Counted from the first letter of the stretch, positions 49,101 through 58,776 are shown. The stretch: 60,000 bases of DNA from Polytrichum commune (GCA_950295325.1 OX485805.1:8620501-8680500); one strand, 5' to 3'. Program-made: numbers and translations. Notes: generated by a model from the sequence alone, not told the origin.

Positions 49101-49804
49101 GTGTGACCAGTGGGTGGCAACTCAAATATAACCGCACCATCAAACACAGCAGGAAGGTAGTCTACCCTCTCGTGTCTAATCACCGAGTAGTCTATTTTTT
49201 TAAGAATATTTTTTCTCCCAGGCATTCCTGCAAGTTTTTAAAGTAATGGTACTATGCTAACAGTATCTTGCGACAAAGGATATACTTTAGGAGCGTCCCC
49301 ACCAACTATAACCTCAGGCGGGGGCTTGGTGGGACTGACCTCGTCATCGGAAGACAGCGTAATTACAGATTCTACTCTAGAGTTCTCTACAATAGGCGTC
49401 TCGAGACCGGGCTCGAGCTTGACCTTCACATCACGTGGCATAGGAGTTTGAATGGTGCAGGTAGAGGAAGAGCGAGGAGTGAGGATCTCAGTAGAAGCAG
49501 CCATCTGAGATTCAGTGAGGCCAGAGACTCGGTAACTACCTGGATGAAGAGTCCAAAACATGTTATTGTTCTCATCTCGATGCGAAATGCAACCAAGGGT
49601 GTGTGTAAGTTTTGACGTGAGAACATCAAATATATCCTCCTCAACATTAATAGTGTCCTCTCTGAAACCGAACCGACTACTCAAACGCTAGGACGTCACG
49701 TAAGCTAGACCGCTGTCCTCCATCCGAAAGGTAAGTGGGACTCTCTGTCCATCAGCATAGAGGATTGCCATGGGCACTTCTCCGTTAGCAGGCACATGAG
49801 CCAT
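46103..49804 (-). pseudogene. MULE-type transposase with SWIM zinc finger, lightly disrupted
   Basis: Mutator-like transposase gene on the minus strand. A first exon from ATG 49,804 reads MAHVPANGEVPMAILYADGQ and meets TAG at 49,688, then continues in frame (SRFGFREDTINVEED). The main exon (47,697-49,229) has a zinc-finger-like N-terminus (CNNKECEYLIRR, CKVCKEPPTC), a one-base shift in a G/C run near 48,841-48,850, and a catalytic-type core with YDSTYCRVMTI, FMADSAQANWNAV and CQFHWTQSM. After a donor G|GTATGT, the last exon (46,103-47,590) starts KFTEEELAEMP, has NLAESIHNKWL and ends with a SWIM finger (VGCTCLAFKK then YCKHVYFIF). SUMO-type motifs (VITLSSDDE, VKLEPG) sit in the linker. Termini were not found. 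Confidence 0.7.
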
Positions 49805-50649
49805 GATGAGGGGAATGAGGACTTGCGCGATGACGGAAATATGAAAGAGGTTTCTCGACATAGTGGGATACCTATATATTAGAAATGCATTGCCAAAGAC
49901 AACGATGATGGACAAGATCCAAACGACGGATGATCTATGAAGGAAAGCATGAATGATACTTCTAAATGTGTAACACCCTAAACCAAGGAGTCTGAAAGAG
50001 AGCGGCAAGTAGGTCACGATACTCCAAATTATATCAGCCAAGTACAAGTAATCGGGTATTATATACACCTAGGGTGGACAGCAATGTCCGAATATATGAT
50101 AACCCGCTAGATCAATTAATAATCAATAATTATTTATGTAAATTCTAGACAACCAGTGTCATGTATGAATAGGATGTACTACAATAGTAGTCATCCCTTA
50201 ATCACAACAATATAGCTGACACCGATTAGGTAGAGTAGACAATAGCGGCGTCTTTTTTAGTGTTTGAATGGAGTGTGCATAAACCAAGGAATAAATAAGG
50301 AAACTGCAGGTTAATTATCTAAATCCAAGACAATAGGAACATAATGATGGCGCATAGATGCTTGAGCATGGTTAGAGATGAACACTCGGTCGAGAGCGAG
50401 AGCAGATCGAGAAGAGAGGAAGACTAATGAGAAACAGAGGCGCATTGAGAGAAAGGAGAGGTTCGCTACTATAGATAAGGTAGTGACCCCGTACAAATAA
50501 CACTATATTCGTTAAATTGAGACTTTTTGGGCATTTTGAGACATTCATAGAAATAAGAACAAGGATAAATGGAACACATATTGGTGAAAGTTGTAAGATG
50601 CGAACACTTTGAAGCGGGTGCTTAGACCAAGAACCCCATTAATAACTCA

Positions 50650-51063
50650 TATTTGTGATGGTATAGGGTGGGCAATCGAAACCTTAGACCAAATTGAAGG
50701 GGACATCTTAAAACATTCATATTAATGCACACAAAATATGAGAGCTTGTATGAATATGGTTTAGGTAGGGCAATCCAAACCATAGATCTTATTGAAGGGA
50801 AAATCTTAAAACATTCATATTAATGCACACAAAATATGAGAGCTTGTATGAATATGGTTTAGGTAGGGCAATCCAAACCATAGATCTTATTGAAGGGAAA
50901 ATCTTGAAACATTCATATTAATGCACACAAAATATGAGAGCTTGTAATGTATGGTTTAGGTAGGGCACTCCAAACCATAGATCTTATTGAAGGGGAAATC
51001 TTAAAACATTCATATTAATGCACACAATAAGGCACTCCAAACCTTAGACCATATTGAAGGCAA
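50650..51063. repeat. tandem repeat, about 98-bp period, 3-4 copies
   Basis: The block CTTAAAACATTCATATTAAT recurs at 50,707, 50,804, 50,903 and 51,000, each followed by GCACACAA and, in three copies, TGGTTTAGGTAGGGCA. The last unit is shortened. It lies just inside the CACTA end of element B and is absent from A. Confidence 0.9.
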
Positions 51064-51212
51064 AATCATGTGACACTTATATTATTGCAAAAAAAACAAA
51101 AAAAACAAAGTATGGCACGTAAAATGCATAGCATGCTAACACCACACATCCATTGGATAGTGCGACCCAAAATCATATTGCCTATGGTCCAAAACCCTAC
51201 GCCTACTATGGC

Positions 51213-52001
51213 CTATCTAGCCTCGGAGACTGCCTCTATCTCTTTTGCCTTTTTTTCTTTTGCTTCTTTTGTTTTTGCTTCTTTTTCTTTTGTAGCGGCT
51301 TCTTTTGCTCGCATCGCTTCAACATTCCTGAAAATCTCCGCCCCACGACTATAGCCATTGTTGGGGTGACCGCCCTCCATAACACATTTAGGATTCCGTC
51401 GGCCGCCCGAAGTATACGACGAAGAATTCGAATACGATGAAGTGGACTGTCCAGAAATTACATACGCTCCAACTCGATGGACGCACTAGACCGCATAGGT
51501 TTACGGGTGGGAGCAACCTGCAACGCGTGAATGCAAGAACACACGTGTTAGTTTAGGGAGGAAGACCCAAACGTGTCACACGTTCATTTTTTAAGTGTTG
51601 GATGATTGTAATGCGCGGATAACCATGTTTAGGGGGGGGGGGTTCACCTTGTCACCGGGGGCGTTCCCGTCGGAGTCGGCGAGGAGGGGCAATGCGTCCC
51701 GCAAAGGAATAGGAAGGGTTCCACTCTTCGTTGGCCGAGCGTCCATCCGCAGCCGCCGTTGAGGTGTACTACTGCCGCCGGGCCGAGAGGGGGACGTCCG
51801 GACGCATTTGCGATTTATGCCCTTGAGCGGCGACGGGGACGCAGATCGCCGGAAGATTTGCTTGGGTGGGGGGCTATCGACGACGCCGGCGTCAAGAGGC
51901 TCCTTGGAGTAGTCAATGGTCGACGCGGCGTCGTAGACGGTCTCGTAGAAGAAGCTCCCCAAGTCTGACTCGCTGACGATGTCAATCGAGGGCTCCAAAC
52001 G
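51213..52001 (-). CDS. element B gene 2: small Ser/Pro-rich protein with charged C-terminus
   Basis: Unrecognised. Exon a (51,648-52,001, 118 codons) follows a GCGCCAG acceptor and reads EPSIDIVSESDLGSFFYE, YDAASTIDYSKEP and DAGVVDSPPPK. Exon b (51,213-51,485, 91 codons with stop) follows a GGTCTAG acceptor at phase 0 and reads SSYSNSSSYTSGG, NNGYSRGAEIFRNVEA and a Lys/Glu/Ala-rich tail ending EAVSEAR. Both exons match element A gene 2. The initiating ATG is not visible in exon a, so an upstream exon or joint transcription with gene 1 is likely. No stop interrupts the visible frame. Confidence 0.5.
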
Positions 52002-52102
52002 CTGGCGCAAAAAAGGAAACGAAACAAAACCCAAGGGAGGAGGGTTTGATAGAGCGCGTGAAAATCAAGATACATATGAAGCATATATTACACAAAATGA
52101 AA

Positions 52103-52160
52103 GGGCGCGCGCGCGCCCACACACACACACATACATACATACATACACATACAAACACAC
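52103..52160. repeat. (CG)n(CA)n(TACA)n microsatellite
   Basis: GCGCGCGCGCGCCC, then CACACACACA, then repeated CATA units. It lies between the gene 1 stop and gene 2 of element B. Confidence 0.85.
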
Positions 52161-53451
52161 GTAGTGTCTCAAATGAGCTTGTTAAATTTCGCGTGAGATA
52201 ACAACTCTCTGTACAAATGGTCTCGTGGATCCAAGTATCTCTCGCCTATCGGATTGTTCCTAACAAAATTGTTTACGGGCAGTCCGCTTCCGCATAGCGC
52301 CTGGAGGTATTTACCAAGGTCTAACAAAAATCGGTCCCGGACCTTCTCGACCGTCCAGGTAGGGCAAACTATGAGGTTGGCCGTCGGGTTCAACATGTTC
52401 TTTGCGGCGCTGTCATCCACCATGAGCGTGTTCTCGCGGGTGGGACGGACGTCGTAGGGGACGCCTATCAAGGACGGCCGCTGGTCCCAAAAAATGGGCT
52501 TCAAGACCTTGAGGTATTGGGGGGAAGCGGGGTTGTTTGGTTTTTTGACGACTTTGCCGTCCGGTGTGTACAATATTCTACAGGCTTCCTGTGCTAGGAC
52601 CATGCAGGGGGGCTCGATGCCCTTGAAGATGAACTCCACGACGGCATTGGTGTTCTCGGCCGTCATGGATCTCCAAACGACCACCCACCATCGTTGTTGG
52701 GCCATCTGGAGGAAGGTCCGAAGCCACAGGCGGAGGTGAACTAGCTTGCTCTTTATGAACGTGGGCGGGCCGTCGTAATTCGCGTCCTCGGGCTTGCAAA
52801 AGGGCACCGTGGGGGTCCTCGGGCAATGAACGCATTGGACGAGGACCCCGTTCAGGTCTAACACCAGGAATCGTTTCTTCGGCCGCGGGGGCGGGGCGGG
52901 TAAAACCGGGGGTGCCGCCGCGCTGCCCTCTCCGCTCCTTGGAGAAGAGCGTCGGGGAGCCGCTACGCTATGCTCCGAGCCCTGCGGATACGATCGAGAG
53001 AAAACGGTGGGCGACTTATGTCATGCTATGTCCAAACGAAGCATTAAAGAAACGAGTGTTCTCGGTGCAAACACAAAACCATTTGATTCATTTTGGAGGG
53101 GGTGCAACAAGGGACACAAGATAGGCAAGAGCATACAACATACATTCAAACACAGGATACGAGTATATAGGAGTAAAAAATGGTGATTATATTGTATACA
53201 ATGCTCTATGTACATCTTGATTGGGGGGAGCCGCGTTGAACGATGCGTTCAAACTAGCCTACTTCTACATCTAGCAAAAATTGAAGAGACGGGCCGCCGT
53301 GATGAAGACTTCGTCGCAAGCCGGGGGGTATGTGGACGAACGAATGGTCGGGGGGAAGTGGCGAAGGGCGCGAGTGCCGGGGGGGCGACGTGTGCGTGAG
53401 TTTAGGGTAGGTAGGGGACACGACCAAGGCAAGAAGTCAAAGACCCAGGGA

Positions 53452-53473
53452 GTTTGGGTCGACCGACCCAAAC
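53452..53473. repeat. element B palindrome in intron 3
   Basis: Half-site GTTTGGGTCG, central AC, then the inverse half-site. It lies about 16-20 bases after the exon 3 donor (GAG|GTAATG) of gene 1. Confidence 0.9.
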
Positions 53474-53755
53474 TGAGCGGGGACAGTGCATTACCTCGCC
53501 TTGGTCGTGCCTCGACGACGTTGATGCCGGCATCGCGTGCGTTGCCCCACCTCTGTCACCGCCGCCTCCGACGACGACGTCAGCCGCAACCTGCTCCTGC
53601 AAAGGCTGACTGTCAGGCCTTTGTCCCAACCCAACCTCCGCATGCGCATCATGCATTGGTTCATCGACTGGGTTAGGAGTAGAGGTATCACCAGGCCCTT
53701 GCGGGCCTTCAACATCTAACATGGGCTCGTCCACCGGGGTCTGATCGGGGACGGG

Positions 53756-53846
53756 GTTTGGGTCGGCCGACCCAAACCCTGCTGCTTGGCGAGCGTCGCT
53801 CTGGGATGCTGCAACGTGGGCACTGTTTGGGTCGGACGACCCAAAC
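53756..53846. repeat. element B palindromes inside exon 3 coding sequence (two copies)
   Basis: Copies at 53,756-53,777 (central GC) and 53,825-53,846 (central GA). Both are read in the same frame of gene 1 and encode FGSADPN and FGSSDPN in the Pro/Gln-rich tail. Confidence 0.9.
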
Positions 53847-55046
53847 ATGTGGGGGTCGTCCCGCTGGTGTTGTGGGGGCGAGAGGATGGGAGGCCGGAGC
53901 GGCGGGGGTGCCAACAAGCTGGAAGCTCCGGGGACGCGCCAAAGGTTGGGGTTGTCCACCTGCTGGACGGGCGCGTAAGGGCGGGCGTGCGGCTGCAGCA
54001 AGTGCGCGAAGCTGAAGGACTGCTGCGGCGCCGGCCGCGGGCGGATATCCTGTGGAGGGAAGCCTGCGGGCAAGTGAGGGAATGAACTCGGGGGAGCCAT
54101 CACCAATCCCTGCGCCAGCATGCCCTGGATCACTTGCGTGATCAGGTCCGCTTGGGACGGAGGTGGGGCCATCGCCCTTTGCCGCTCTTGCTCCAACAGG
54201 AGAGCCCTCAACTCCGCGACTTCGTTGCGGACCGAGGGCTCCTCGGCGGCGGCCTTTTGCAATCGGACGCGTTGCTCCTCGTCCCGGAGCATCTTCGCGT
54301 TGGCCTCCTCCACGGTGAGGACCTCGGGTTTCACCCTCACCATCCCGGCGAACGTTGTGGGGGAGGCAGGATCCGACCTCAGCCTCTTCACGAGCTCCAT
54401 GTCGTCCTCGTCCTCGGAGCTTATGGCGATCGTCTCCTCTACTGCATAATCTCTGTATAATTTCTTCCCCTTCAGCATTCGCCGCTCCCTGAAGGTGGCC
54501 GTCGCGTCCCTCGAATACATGTCCTTCGCGTCGGCCACCGTGAGGACGGGCACTAGCTTGCTCTGCGGCGTGGCAGCTCGCATGGCCTTCTTCCGCTGAG
54601 GGGCCTCGGATTCTTGAGTGAATCCTGTTGCCCCTTCCTCGACCTCCCCCTCCACTTTCTCTGCTTCCTCCTCATCCTCCTCTTCCTCCCCCTCCTCCGC
54701 AACCTCGCCACCTGCTCCCATAGACGGATTGCCCGGATGCAACCCGATGAGCGGCTCTGGCAATTGAACGGGGGCGCGCATGGCGAATTCACCCGGGTTG
54801 ATTCGCCTCGCCATATCCAAAGGATTCTCGCCCCCCTCGACGATCTCTTCGACGTAGGATCCGGGTATCCAGTCGAGGATGTCCATTCTCTTCGCCAGCG
54901 CCTTCTGGGTCCTGTAGAATTGAACATCGGTATCCTCCACATAGGAGTAGATGTTCAACCCAGACATCTGTACAATCCAAATCAATAGTATTAGTATCAC
55001 CAATGAAGAATAAGGAAAAATGACACCCAAAAAAACAATAATAGTT

Positions 55047-55175
55047 AGTTTGGGTCGCTCGACCCAAACTGTGCATGCCCTAGTTTGGGTCGAGCGACCC
55101 AAACCAAGCATGCCCATAATTTGGATCGATCGACCCAAACTGTGCATGCCCTAGTTTGGGTCGCTCGACCCAAAC
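55047..55175. repeat. element B palindromes in intron 2 (four copies, 35-36 bp spacing)
   Basis: Copies at 55,047, 55,082, 55,118 and 55,153 with central CT, AG, AT and CT. They alternate with short linkers containing GCATGCCC or AAGCATGCCC. The array starts about 35 bases after the intron 2 donor. Confidence 0.9.
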
Positions 55176-56598
55176 CAGGCATATACATCCACGAGGTTAG
55201 TTTCTTACCATTGCTGCAAAAACCGGTTTGGAGCCCCCGAAGACGTTGAAGATGAAGTCCCCCCTCTTCGTGAGGGTCCTCATCATCCGCAGGTAAAAAT
55301 CCATCCGCAGCTCATCCGCGGGGTAGTTGGCGTACTTCGCCTCGTCGTACAAGCTTCTGCTGGTGCCCAACCCTTCTGGGACTTGGAAAAGCTTTTCCAT
55401 CCGGGCTATAGGATGGTTTGGCACCTTCAACAGCTCAGCTTTGTACACGAAGTACAAGCACAACACATAGACTATCTTCGTCTTCTTGTCTTTCAATGAG
55501 TTGTACGCCCCCTCCGCCAGTGCAGCAACGTAATGAGATTTTAAGACGGCGTACTCTGGTTGCAATTTACGCACGATCTCGTACACCTGCTCCGCCCTCC
55601 TGTCCTCGACAATCCACAACCAGACGTCGACCTCCCTGAATTTGGGGCTGGCGTAGTCCACGAACTTGGTGAAGAACGGCTCGTAAAACGGGGTGCTCAT
55701 TGTCCCCTCGAATGACGCTCCAGGAATGTTCCTGAAGTCTATCATTCCGAAGGGGAAGCGGTCCCCGGCTGCAGTCCTGATCGCCTTCCTAGCATCAGAG
55801 CCCGGCCAACCTTGGATCTTTAGAGGCTCGAGGGAGACCAAGTTGAAGCGAGCTTCGCCCTCGAACCTGACGATCTTCTTCTCCTTTATAAAGTTGGAGA
55901 AGGCACGCGCGGAGTGTTCGGGAAGCGCCCGGTTCCTCCCACCCTTCACGAACTTGGACCTGAGGAAGTCGTCTCCCGCCTCCCTCATGAGTGCCGCCAT
56001 GGACGCACTGGTGAACTTGTACTCGGCTTTGAATGCCCTCCAGTGCGCCTCGTCAACCTCTCCGTCCACGATGAGCTTCTTCTCGGGCACCAGCTTGTGC
56101 AGCTCTTGGACGATGGTCGTCTTCTTCTTCCTGTTCTCCGTCCATTCCTTCAAGGTGTAGCATGAAGGGACGAACATCTTAGGCTTCGTGAAGACGATCT
56201 TCGGGTGAACCCAGCATCTCTTCGCCGTCGGCTGCATGTGGAGGATGTGGGACGCCGCCTTTCCCACCTCTGTCTCCGAGAGACCTTGAAGAGCTCTGAA
56301 GAACTCCCTCACCAGTGGCTTCATTTGTTTGAAGCGCGTAGTCTGGTTGTACAGAATGCCGGTGTCGGGATCGATGAGGTCTCCCGTCTCGTGTTTTTCG
56401 AAGACAGTCTTCCATTTTGTCCACACGGAGTCGGACGATGTGATCAAGTAGATTTCTCCTCTTAGCTCGTTATATTTTTTTTGCTTGTGGCTAGCGTTGT
56501 CAATAGAGGAGAATTTATTGATCATCTGGTATTTTAAGTCCTGTACATGAAGTCAAGAACATATGTTAGAGAACACATCATGAAAAAAATGGAACAGC

Positions 56599-56793
56599 AG
56601 TTTGGGTCGATCGACCCAAACTTTAAATCTCATGAAGACTATAAGACAATCCAACAGTTTGGGTCGATCGACCCAAACTTTAAATCTCATGAAGACTATA
56701 AGACAATCCAACAGTTTGGGTCGATCGACCCAAACTACAAAACTTGCGAAGAAAATAAAACAATACAAGAGTTTGGGTCGATCGACCCAAACT
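56599..56793. repeat. element B palindromes in intron 1 (four copies, exact 57-bp period)
   Basis: Copies at 56,599, 56,656, 56,713 and 56,770, all with central AT. The linkers (CTCATGAAGACTATAAGACA type) are nearly identical in the first repeats and drift in the later ones. The copy at 56,770-56,793 abuts the donor GTGAGTA of exon 1. Confidence 0.95.
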
Positions 56794-57802
56794 TACTCAC
56801 CTCCCATTTTGGGTTCTTGTCTTTTGCATTCTCCCTTTCCTTGGGAGGCCTGCCATAGAACTCCCACACATCCCTCGAGGCCATTATATTCCTAATCCAG
56901 GATGCCTGATACGCCCTCTTTTTATTCCCCATGTTGAAAAACCTGGAGATGTCACTGAGGACGGTCTCGTTGTCCGACCAAACCACCAGTGCCTTCCATA
57001 CCTTCAGCTTCTCCTTCTGGTTGTTGGGGTCGTCCCATTCAGTCATCAGCTGGATTTTTTTGGAGGCCTCGACACTATGTTGGCCGTCAATCAGCCATAA
57101 ATCTCCTTTAGAAATCGCCGGCCACATATCAGCCGTAGGCATTCTTTTTAGCCCCTGGGGCATCACGACAATTGTCTGCCTGTCGTCCTTGAACTGCCCG
57201 CCCAAGATTTGAGCGACCATCCAGTCAACATAGGCATCCTCCTTGGCTCGGACACACTTTTCAGGTGGCACAAGGTGGCATTGTGCAATGTTCACCTCGA
57301 ACTTGAAGTCCCTGCCCATGAAGAAGCAATGGAGGCATTTCGTCTCAAAATTGTCGTTGATTTTCTGAATTTCCCCAGCATCAACCTCTTGGCCAGGCTT
57401 GGGCATCCGCAACTCTGGCGAAACTGGCTCGGTGGTCATGACTGATGACTCCCTTGCCCTTTTCGACGGGGTCGTCTGCCGGCTTCCTGAAGGAGTTGGC
57501 GTCTCGCTGTCAGCCGGAGTCGAGGTAGTGCTCAGTCTTCTAGAATCTGCCAGAACCGCCAGCGGAATCCTCACAGATTGGGGTCAGGAGGAACCTGCTC
57601 CTTCTTCTGTCTTGGCCTTCCGCCTGACAGGCTGTTGCGTTTTTGGTTTGCTTTGCAATGCTTTATTCAAAACCGTGATCGCTTGTTTCAGTTTTGTGAA
57701 CCTGCTAGCGACCTTGGTGTTCGATACAGTGCCATCTATGAAGATGGTCTCCGGTTTTATTATCTCCGGGTCAACGCACGTCTCCTTGGCGTATAGGGGG
57801 TC

Positions 57803-58776
57803 TATCGCAACCCTTGCTAGCCCCCCTTGACAATCTTGCCAATTTTCAATTCTAGCAAAGGTTACGAGTGCTAACCATTCGCATTCCGCCATGCTAATGA
57901 TTAGCTCCTCCTACCCCGGACCTTATAGTTCATAGGAGGGAACCAACCCTCCTACTTTGCTTTCGGGACTCACCCCTTAATTGGTAACCCATTCCTAGAT
58001 GTGGACTTCCATCCATGGAAGTCCAATCCCATGTTGATCATCGCGTTGCCGGAGCAACACTACAACAACCCGAACCATACTAGGCAACTATGGCCTCACA
58101 ATGGGCCAATGCCCATGGAGGCCTTGCCGTTTGGCCTCGGGTGGGTGAGGCCACACCACCTCACCCATATAAGCCTCTAGGACTTCACGCGGGGCCCCTA
58201 CCCCACCGTCAACCAACCTCTTGTCTCTCTACCAAGAGTTGGGGCCAAGTGGACATTTTCCTTTAGCTGCTGGGCCTAGAACCCCCCCAGCAGCTTCAGA
58301 CCATCATAACTTCCTTGTATGATGTCTGATCATAACAACCAACCGCTCCATCTTCATCTACGCTTCACGTAGATGCCGATGGACTCCTCACTTGCCCCGT
58401 TTGGGCAAGTTATGAGGACGTTATGCCTGTTTGAAGCTTGGCAGTCCCGGGAGTCACTCCCAGGCACTGCTGCACCAGGGCGCTGTCCCGGGACAGCGCC
58501 CCACTCAAATGGCCATAACTCCTAGCTCACACCTCCGATTGAGGTGATCTTGAGCATTCTAGAATCACCACGCTATGAGCTACGCATAGCTCATGGCCTT
58601 ACCCTCATGCTTCCTAGTCTCAGTGGATGGGAGGCGTTCCCAACGCCCGGGGCCCTCACCCACACTAGGATCACTTGGGCCCTCTCACCAATGGCGCCAC
58701 AAGTCCCGGGTGTCACTCCGGGGTCCCCCTTGTGCCCATGGTGTTTCGGGCACTCCTCATGGAGAGGTGCGCGACA
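57803..58776 (-). mobile_element. 3' LTR of a Ty3/gypsy retrotransposon
   Basis: On the minus strand it starts TGTCGCGCACC and ends GGTTGCGATA, 974 bp, almost the same as the solo LTR at 44,322-45,296; the final base pair differs from the expected GCGACA. Just upstream in the element lies a purine-rich GGTGGGGGTGAG, as expected for the polypurine tract. The possible target copy next to it is GGGTC (57,798-57,802); its partner would be outside the window. Confidence 0.9.

Larger units (their letters stand above)
50501..57802 (-). mobile_element. element B: palindrome-rich two-gene element related to A
   Basis: The left end is CACTATATTCGTTAA at 50,501, as in A. It carries gene 2 (51,213-52,001) and gene 1 (52,169-57,802) in the same order and strand as A, plus 11 copies of its own 22-bp palindrome. 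The right part is cut at 57,802 by the 3' LTR of a gypsy retrotransposon, so the 5' end of gene 1 and the right terminus lie outside the window or are lost. Compared with A, the encoded proteins are clearly homologous but strongly diverged. Confidence 0.6.
52169..57802 (-). pseudogene. element B gene 1: ParB-like / methyltransferase-fold / FCP1-like HAD fusion, 5' truncated
   Basis: Exons (minus): 56,801-57,802 (5' end missing), 55,209-56,540, 53,495-54,967 and 52,169-52,981, each a whole number of codons with phase-0 GT-AG introns. Exon 1 matches A (SRFTKLKQAITVLN) and includes the ParB/DGQH-like block LWLIDGQHSVEAS, ending PPKERENAKDKNPKWE. Exon 2 has GMIDFRNIPG and ends FNVFGGSKPVFAAM; exon 3 continues MSGLNIYSYVEDTDVQFY, then an acidic ISSEDEDDMELV patch, VRVKPEVLTVEEANAKM, a coiled coil and a Pro/Gln-rich tail. 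Exon 4 has LDLNGVL, VVWRSM, LMVDDSAAK and the conserved end AKFNKLI. The only internal stop is TGA at 57,584, or it is avoided by a 48-base GT-AG intron. A gypsy element abuts at 57,803, removing about the first 130 residues. Confidence 0.65.

Noticed and set aside
56599-56793. CRISPR-like regular repeats
   Set aside because: The spacers between the palindromes are themselves near-identical and the array lies in an intron of a plant gene; it is a tandem duplication.
36751-57586. Stop codon readthrough or recoding in gene 1
   Set aside because: Stops differ in position between A and B and one replaces a Trp codon, which fits decay; recoding would need conserved stops.
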